A stretch of DNA of 64,000 bases from Suillus spraguei (lineage: Eukaryota; Basidiomycota; Agaricomycetes; Boletales; Suillaceae): NCBI GenBank assembly GCA_016800925.1, contig JABCPU010000021.1:310001-374000 (forward strand), read 5' to 3'. Shown piece by piece: positions 58,601 to 64,000 of this stretch; the first letter of the stretch is position 1, and every line of letters starts with the position of its first letter. The translations under genes and the position numbers were made by a program. The notes beneath the pieces are model-generated. The model was not told the origin of the DNA. It did not search any database and saw only the letters and a program-made list of their open reading frames with translations.

Positions 58601-58706
58601 GGGGGTCCCAGATAGGTTGATAGGGAATAACTTTGGGCAGGAAGTGCGCAGTGAGAGAAGTGAAGACCTTCCCATCACGCACAAAGACTTTGAGGGCGGC
58701 AGTCAT
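55692..58706 (-). CDS. Large repeat-associated agaricomycete protein of unknown function
   Basis: About 900 residues. Exons 58217-58706, 56286-58169, 55944-56231, then an uncertain last exon to 55692. The first intron (58170-58216) joins RNAFL to LTAAACTW in phase. The second uses a GC donor (GCAAGT) and joins YYSHND to DGTMDKVSWWP. Pieces recalled from multi-copy, TE-linked agaric families: PYQPIWDPRDNHDY, RSRNAF, YRGSNRPWMSVL, DWQAFLARR, WGSDITKIALNLLQKGIA and VSWWPRPQAWAASGLNVGFW. The middle is rich in Pro, Glu and Ser. No catalytic motif recognised. Position among repeats suggests an element-borne gene. Confidence 0.6.
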
Positions 58707-59403
58707 GGAAGGGTCGGAAGGGTTGGGTTGACTCGTAGAACGATACTGATGACTCGTAGAACGATACGGTTGACCAAAACTACAACCAAACTACTACCAC
58801 AACAGTATAAACCGATGAGTTAGAGTTGGCAGCAGCTATGGGTTGACGCGCAGAATAACGCGGTAGACAATCTAGAAAGCAGGGAAGTGCGAGGGAAGTG
58901 TGCGAGGGAAGTGTGCGAGGGAAGTGCGAGGGAAGTGTGAGGGAAGTGTGCGAGGGAAGTGCAAGGGAAGTGTGAGGTGTGCGAGGGAAGTGCGCGACAG
59001 TACAAACTGTTTTAATGCGACAAGTGGGTGGAAAAGAAGTGCAGACCGAAACTTGGGATTATAAGGGATCGATAACAATGGAGGTCGGTGTGGAAAGTGG
59101 AAGTGGAAGCGGAAGTCGAAGTCGAAGTCGAAGTGGAAGTCGAAGTGGAAGTGGAAGTGGTGGACTCCGAAGTGACATGCGGGGTTTTAATTGAATGTGT
59201 GGATGAAGGCCGCTAAAGTTGAATCGAACAAGCCGAGGACAAGATGCGGCTAGTGACGATAGTTTCACATACGTAGGGAGTTGGGCCAGGGAGCAGCCAA
59301 AGACTCGGTCACTCGGAAGGTTGGCGATGAAATCGGGAAGACAAGGATTACGAGCTCGACGGTACAAACCGTCGAGCTCCAGGCGACGAAAGCTTCATCG
59401 TGG
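58707..59403. repeat. Minisatellite, hexamer array and a perfect palindrome
   Basis: 58881-58998: repeats of about 10-12 bp, GTGCGAGGGAA type. 59092-59161: hexamers GGAAGT/CGAAGT. 59352-59379: perfect 12-bp stem GAGCTCGACGGT with loop ACAA. No gene; this is the upstream side of the large minus-strand gene. Confidence 0.7.
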
Positions 59404-62400
59404 GTCGATGGCCATCCTGACGAGGTTGCAGGTGAATGAAGGAAAGACACGACAATACAAATCGTCATGCCGTAGCCAAGGGAGATGAACTCGATGATAC
59501 ATATCGTCGCGCCAGGGGATGGAAATGGTTGCAGGTAAGACGTGAGATTTGTTTTCATTGGTTGGCACCCATATGTGGAATTATTACATAAGTTATTTAG
59601 CATTTCATCGCCCAAAGTTTGGACCAAGTCAGTTATCCTAAGTTATGGCAGGTTCCCCCTATTGCCCGAACTTTGAACCGGACTCGGACCGACTCGAAGT
59701 CGGCGAATCGATCACTGAGGTTCGAACACGGTTCAGAACTGGACCTGGGCCAGTGGCCACTAAGTCAGGTTTAATATAGTACTTTTCAGGAATGTACTTT
59801 TTTTTATATAAAAAATCCATTTATTGTCCCTTGGGGTCATAGACCCTATGTTGGACATAGCCCTATACTCGGGGGGCTTACTCCCGCTACTCTATCGTAT
59901 GTAGGAATGTACTTGTCTCCCCCTCCGCTGTATTTTAAATAATGACATCTCAAACCTATTGGTTTCATTGCGCATCTTGAAAGTATGCGAACACCGCCCA
60001 ATTGACCTTCTCCGCGTCATATTACAGGATTCTGAACATGACCGGGTCCCTCAATACGCTGTTCCACTTCCGTATGTCAGACCCTGACGAAATATGACAA
60101 CTAACGACCACACTACAAATCCTCCTAAACTAACAAGGGCAATTGCGCAAGGAATGGTTGTTATCAGAGAGCGATTTGGGACCGTGAAAATTCCGACAAG
60201 AAAGCCTAGCATGCACAATGCCACACTATCAAAATTTGTCAGTACTGTCTGCTCAAGTTGCAGCAAATCATTTACCTCGATGTTCGAAGCAAACTGGGAG
60301 AGCTGTAAATGATAGCGACTCTAGTAAGATTGTCTTGCAAGTGCTGTGACTATCAGTACATCTGAATTAGGGGTGAGGAATAGGCATGGTAGATGGCACG
60401 CACTGCGTATTCAAGTGACTTCATTTTCTGACCAAAGTGCTGCGCGACAACACTTGCGAAGATACAATGAACACAAAGGATAAGTGACACGGAGCACAGA
60501 GCTATTGTCGTCGTCTGAGAACCAATACTCGGAATGGCAAGTATGCCAGCATCCACAGCCATGATAACGCCTGCCTACGGAATAGTAGTGTGAGATCAGG
60601 CAACTTTTTGTTATGGGTAACACACCAAAGTGCTGTGTTTTAAATTATCATTGTTGAAGTGGTCGACAAACTTGTCGATATCGAGCGAGTTGACAATACC
60701 GTCAACATGAAGCGATTCGATGTGTTCCAATACCAGTACTGGGACACCGAACATAGCAGCTGTGGCCAACAAAATTGGAAGTGTTCTCCTTTGTCTGTTG
60801 GCTTCTACTGAATGAGACCTCATCAAACGGGCTTCGGGTAAACCGTAGTAGTTCAAAAACTGGTGATGACCTTCCCTTACAAGTCAAACCAAGTATTTTG
60901 AACACTGTGTCTTGAAACTCACGTAAAATGTTCCATATCCTTCCTGTTGGTTCACATGTAAATCTGACATTTTGGGTAATATTATGGATATCGTTAACGC
61001 ACCACAGAATGCGACACCTTGTTCTTTCATAAACCCATCGATGTTGGTGTACTTCTCTGTGCGATTCCCTCTAAAAATGAAAGGGCGAAACAAAATCGCA
61101 AGACGTACCCAAGTTCTCGATGCGAGAAATTATCCTTTCTGTTTGATCAATGTTCCAAAACAGTGAGGCTGCAGTTGATTGTTGTAAAGTCAATCCTTCT
61201 GTTATCGGGGTTCGGTCTCGATCTTCAGCGCCAATGAAATGATATTTCTTACCGGCTAGATACCACTCTAAATGGATTCGTAACTCAATCGCCTCCGAAG
61301 GTTTCATATTGAAATGCCTTGGGAAAAAGTCGACGTGTTTCCTGGCCCCTAAACGCGTCAGTATCCCCGATACATTAGTTGTTCTCTGCCCGCTGAATCT
61401 CACCAAAACTGCGCTTCAAGCTCCAGTCCTACACAATTAACTCGGGTTGCATTGATCAGAAAATGGAACGTACGTTTGTGGTTCCACTCTCTCGCACATG
61501 CGCACTCCTGAAAAAGCAAGTCGGCGTTGAACACCTCAAACCAAGTAATCACGCGCTTGTCCGGAACGCGCAGTAGTACTCGTAGTAATACCCGTTCTGT
61601 TTCGTTATAGGTTCTACGACTAAGAACCATGCGTCTTCCTGTAATTTTCTACGTGCCGCGTCTATCCAGTTCTGTAATCCGAGTAATTGATCATCCGAGC
61701 ATCTTTGTATATCAAATCCCGTATATGTCTTCTGCATGGCTGTAAGATATATGGTACGGAATTGAATGCGAATGCCCGCTCACTGTTGATGCCTCAAAGT
61801 AATACATCACTCCCGACGGATGTACGATTCCTTCCCAAATTCCGTATTTATTGTGCCTGTTGAACTCCTGATTTAGTCAGTCGTAGTATTTCAATGAGTA
61901 TCGCACCGAAAACCATCGACTTCTTTGCACTGTATGGTATAATCGGCACCAAGTACGGGGTTACTAGACGAACGTTAGTGAATAGGCTTCTGAAAGCGAC
62001 CTACCGAAATACTTACTGCTTCACGACTTTCGAATATCGTTGCAGTTCCGATGGCCATGAAGGTATACTGCGACTCAACACATCAGTATCTGTTTGCGCC
62101 ATCTGTTTTGATGATCGTGGTACGCTCGTCAAGCACGCTGATTAGTTTCTCAGAGCACAACGGTACATACCGTTGTGCTTGGAGGGTCGCGGGATCGGGG
62201 ACGATAAAGTCAACAGAAATGAGGACAATTGATAATCGATAGTTGTGACTAAACACGCTAACACGACGAGCTCGGCAGTACAAACCGTCGAGTCCGTGTG
62301 TAAGGAAAAGCGTTAACTTGAACTACATCAGGTAATGAACATTGGCGATGAAAGAGCACAACAATGCTAAATAAATTATGTAATAATTGGACTTTGGCGA

Positions 62401-62592
62401 TGAAAGCAACAATGATAAATAACGTCCTGCACTTCTTGCAATTGGTTGTTCATATTACTTCATAATACCATTTCCTTCCCCTGGCACGACGGCATGCATC
62501 ATCGAGTTCATCGACATCTCCCTTGGCTACGGCACGACGATTTGTATTGTCGTGTCTTTCCTCCATTCACCTGCGCAGATGGCCATCGACAC
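59404..62592. mobile_element. Element with inverted repeats of about 220-250 bp
   Basis: 59404-59625 and the reverse complement of about 62344-62592 share ordered blocks: GTCGATGGCCATC, GGTGAATG-AGGAAAGACACG, GACAATACAAATCGTC, TGCCGTAGCCAAGGGAGATG and AATTATTACATAA-TTATTTAGCAT. This bounds a segment of about 3.2 kb that carries a minus-strand membrane-protein gene. No transposase is visible, so it may be non-autonomous, or the arms may be an inverted duplication of a shared upstream region. Target-site duplications were not resolved. Confidence 0.65.
60051..61737 (-). pseudogene. Membrane protein of a mushroom multi-copy family, damaged
   Basis: Read on the minus strand from ATG 61737: QRCSDDQLLGLQNWIDAARR, KRVITWFEVFNADLLFQECA, RLELEAQFWHFNMKPSEAIE, NIDQTERIISRIENLG, LARLMRSHSVEANR-like sequence, and C-terminal membrane helices (LPILLATAAMFGVPVLVLEH, SVSLILCVHCIFASVVAQHF, IPCAIALVSLGGFVVWSLVV). 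This recalls a widespread agaric family with a WLHEFDAE-type segment (here WFEVFNAE-like). Between YYYEYYC and DKRVITW (near 61560) the frame shifts with no splice site. Other joins look like normal introns. The gene lies wholly inside the inverted-repeat element. Confidence 0.55.
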
Positions 62593-62865
62593 ATGACGCC
62601 GACTTCAATTATCGTGTTCCCTTCTTCCCGTCATTTCCCCCCGACCTGCTCCAGTCTCAACCACTCAGCGTGTTCCCCTTCCCGTCATTTCCCCCCGACC
62701 TGCTCCAGTCTCAACCACTCAGCGGTTTGTACTGCTGAGAGGTGCTCGCGACTTCGTTCTCGTCGTCGTGGTTGTCCGGCACTCTCTTTCACTTTTGGAA
62801 ACCAGTTCCTAAAAGCTTCCTCCTACCCACTCAGTGGTTTATCCCATCAGATATACCGTACAATA
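61738..62865. other. Right part of the element and tandem repeat
   Basis: 62154-62179 is a perfect 11-bp stem AGCACAACGGT with loop ACAT. 62344-62592 is the right arm. 62617-62723 is a tandem duplication of about 53 bp (unit with TTTCCCCCCGACCTGCTCC). No gene. Confidence 0.6.
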
Positions 62866-64000
62866 CTAAACTACCACGACTTTCATCCATTTAAATCCTT
62901 GTGTCGAAATCGACAACCTCTCTGCTTGACACTCGGTCAGTCCTGCCAGCCATCCGTCGTTATACAAGGCTTTAGGTAATTCATCAACTTGTGCCCTGGA
63001 AGTAGTCGGGTTCCCAGCTGCGCGTATCCGTTTCATTGGTTTTGAACCTTGCGGGGCGAAGATGTCGTCGTCCATAAGTCTTTGATGATCGACGATATCT
63101 AATTCCCGTTCTATCGCACGGCGCCATACCATATTTTTGACACGAAGAACCGTTTCGATTTGATTTTCAGTGTCGCTTTCCTCCGAACTCATGCCGCCTT
63201 CTCCTAGCGTCTTGACTAATTGCTGAAGCCACTGCCAGGCTGGGAGGTCTTCTCGGTTTTCATCGCTTATTTGCTTGACGAGATGGTCAAGAACTGTTGC
63301 TCTACGGAGATATTTCTGATAGGGCATCAGTATCAGAGCGGTATGAATATCGCGAGCATACATTTTTCCGACGCGTCGTTTGACGAGTAGATTTCAGGGT
63401 TTCGTCCTTCTTCGCGATCAACCTCTCCTCTACCTCTGCAGGAGTTTCCAATGCACCCTTTGCTGTGACTTTGGGCTGCGCAGCTGTCCAGATCGTACGT
63501 AGGCGCTTGAAGCGATGTTGAAGGATGTCCCTGAAATACATTTCTGACCTCCGGAATGGCCAACTCTCATCACCACCCCTTTTCTGCAATTCTTCGAGGA
63601 GCGAATCGATGATCCTGCTATTCCAGGGTGATTTGTATCCGTTTTGGAGATCAAAGGTGGGATTTCTTGGATCGGGACCTGGGCCATCTTCATATTCATA
63701 CGCATAGACATCCTGGTGACTCGCTGGCTCGTGGACTATGAAATCGGCGTCTTGAGAAATTCCGAAAACGTCTTTGAAGAGACGCCGAACTTCTCCCTAC
63801 TTCAATGTAAGCGGAGGTTTCTATACCGCATTTCGGCTTACCAAAAGAAAGTCTCTTTCGTAGCTTGCTTCGGTGGCTTTTTCTCGCCGGATTTCTTCTT
63901 GCTCCGTTTTTCTCCTCCGGGGACTACGCTTGTTGACGACCGGAAATTCTTTGTCGATGAAAACACGTCTCAGTGCGGCCTCCACACCTCTTGCGACCGC
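62866..64000 (-). CDS. Repeat-associated agaricomycete protein, C-terminal part (runs off right edge)
   Basis: Exons 63842-64000 (partial), 63362-63796 and 62866-63315, all in phase. Recognisable family segments: VFGISQDADFIVHEPASHQD, NPTFDLQNGYKSPWNSRIID, MYFRDILQHRFKRLRTIWTA, RRATVLDHLVKQI and PKALYNDGWLAGLTECQAER with FKWMKVV at the end. I recall many near-identical family members per mushroom genome, often beside transposons, with no assigned activity. The N-terminus is outside the window. Confidence 0.7.

Overview
This window looks like nuclear DNA of an agaricomycete (mushroom-forming) basidiomycete. The evidence is dense short introns of about 45-70 bp, many exons per gene, genes on both strands without operons, and families typical of that class: DUF6533 membrane proteins, HET-domain proteins, tyrosine-kinase-like kinases joined to a GTPase, AA3-type alcohol oxidase, and repeat-associated agaric protein families. 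Exon structures were read by eye from splice signals, reading phase and remembered family similarity. No search was run.

Layout. 1-2630 (-): 5' part of a WD40-TPR-HET gene that runs off the left edge. 3.5-18.8 kb: a fourfold tandem array. Each unit has a 15-exon DUF6533 seven-helix gene on the plus strand. Units A and C also keep a convergent two-LysM secreted-protein gene; units B and D have lost it. 19.2-26.2 kb: checkpoint kinase Chk1 (+), a PEBP protein (-), an RS-rich protein (-), and a kinase-GTPase fusion (+). 26.8-27.5 kb: five tandem tRNA-like units (-). 28.6-30.7 kb: a small coiled-coil protein (-) divergent from a class I methyltransferase (+). 30.9-32.7 kb: a chimeric duplication with a truncated inverted copy of squalene epoxidase. 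33.1-39.1 kb: a GMC alcohol oxidase, a multi-pass membrane protein, and a truncated CK1-like kinase with a duplicated activation segment. 39.6-43.3 kb: a decayed PIF1/Helitron-type helicase, strong DNA hairpins and a small unknown gene.

44.3-53.0 kb is a conserved housekeeping block: exopolyphosphatase Ppx1 (-) and squalene epoxidase Erg1 (+) share a 250-bp divergent promoter, followed by the XPF/Rad1 repair nuclease (+) and an F-box-like gene (-). 53-64 kb is repeat-rich: GGCC-rich and GA-rich repeats, minisatellites, a large gene of a repeat-associated family (-), an element with inverted repeats of about 220-250 bp around a membrane-protein gene (59.4-62.6 kb), and a second repeat-associated gene running off the right edge (-).

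Most likely to be new: the receptor-LysM cassette array with its conserved 10-nt microexon, the kinase-GTPase fusion with a changed G3 motif, the WD40-first HET protein, the tandem Pol III-like tRNA-like units, and the family of palindromes that keep one loop while their stems change.
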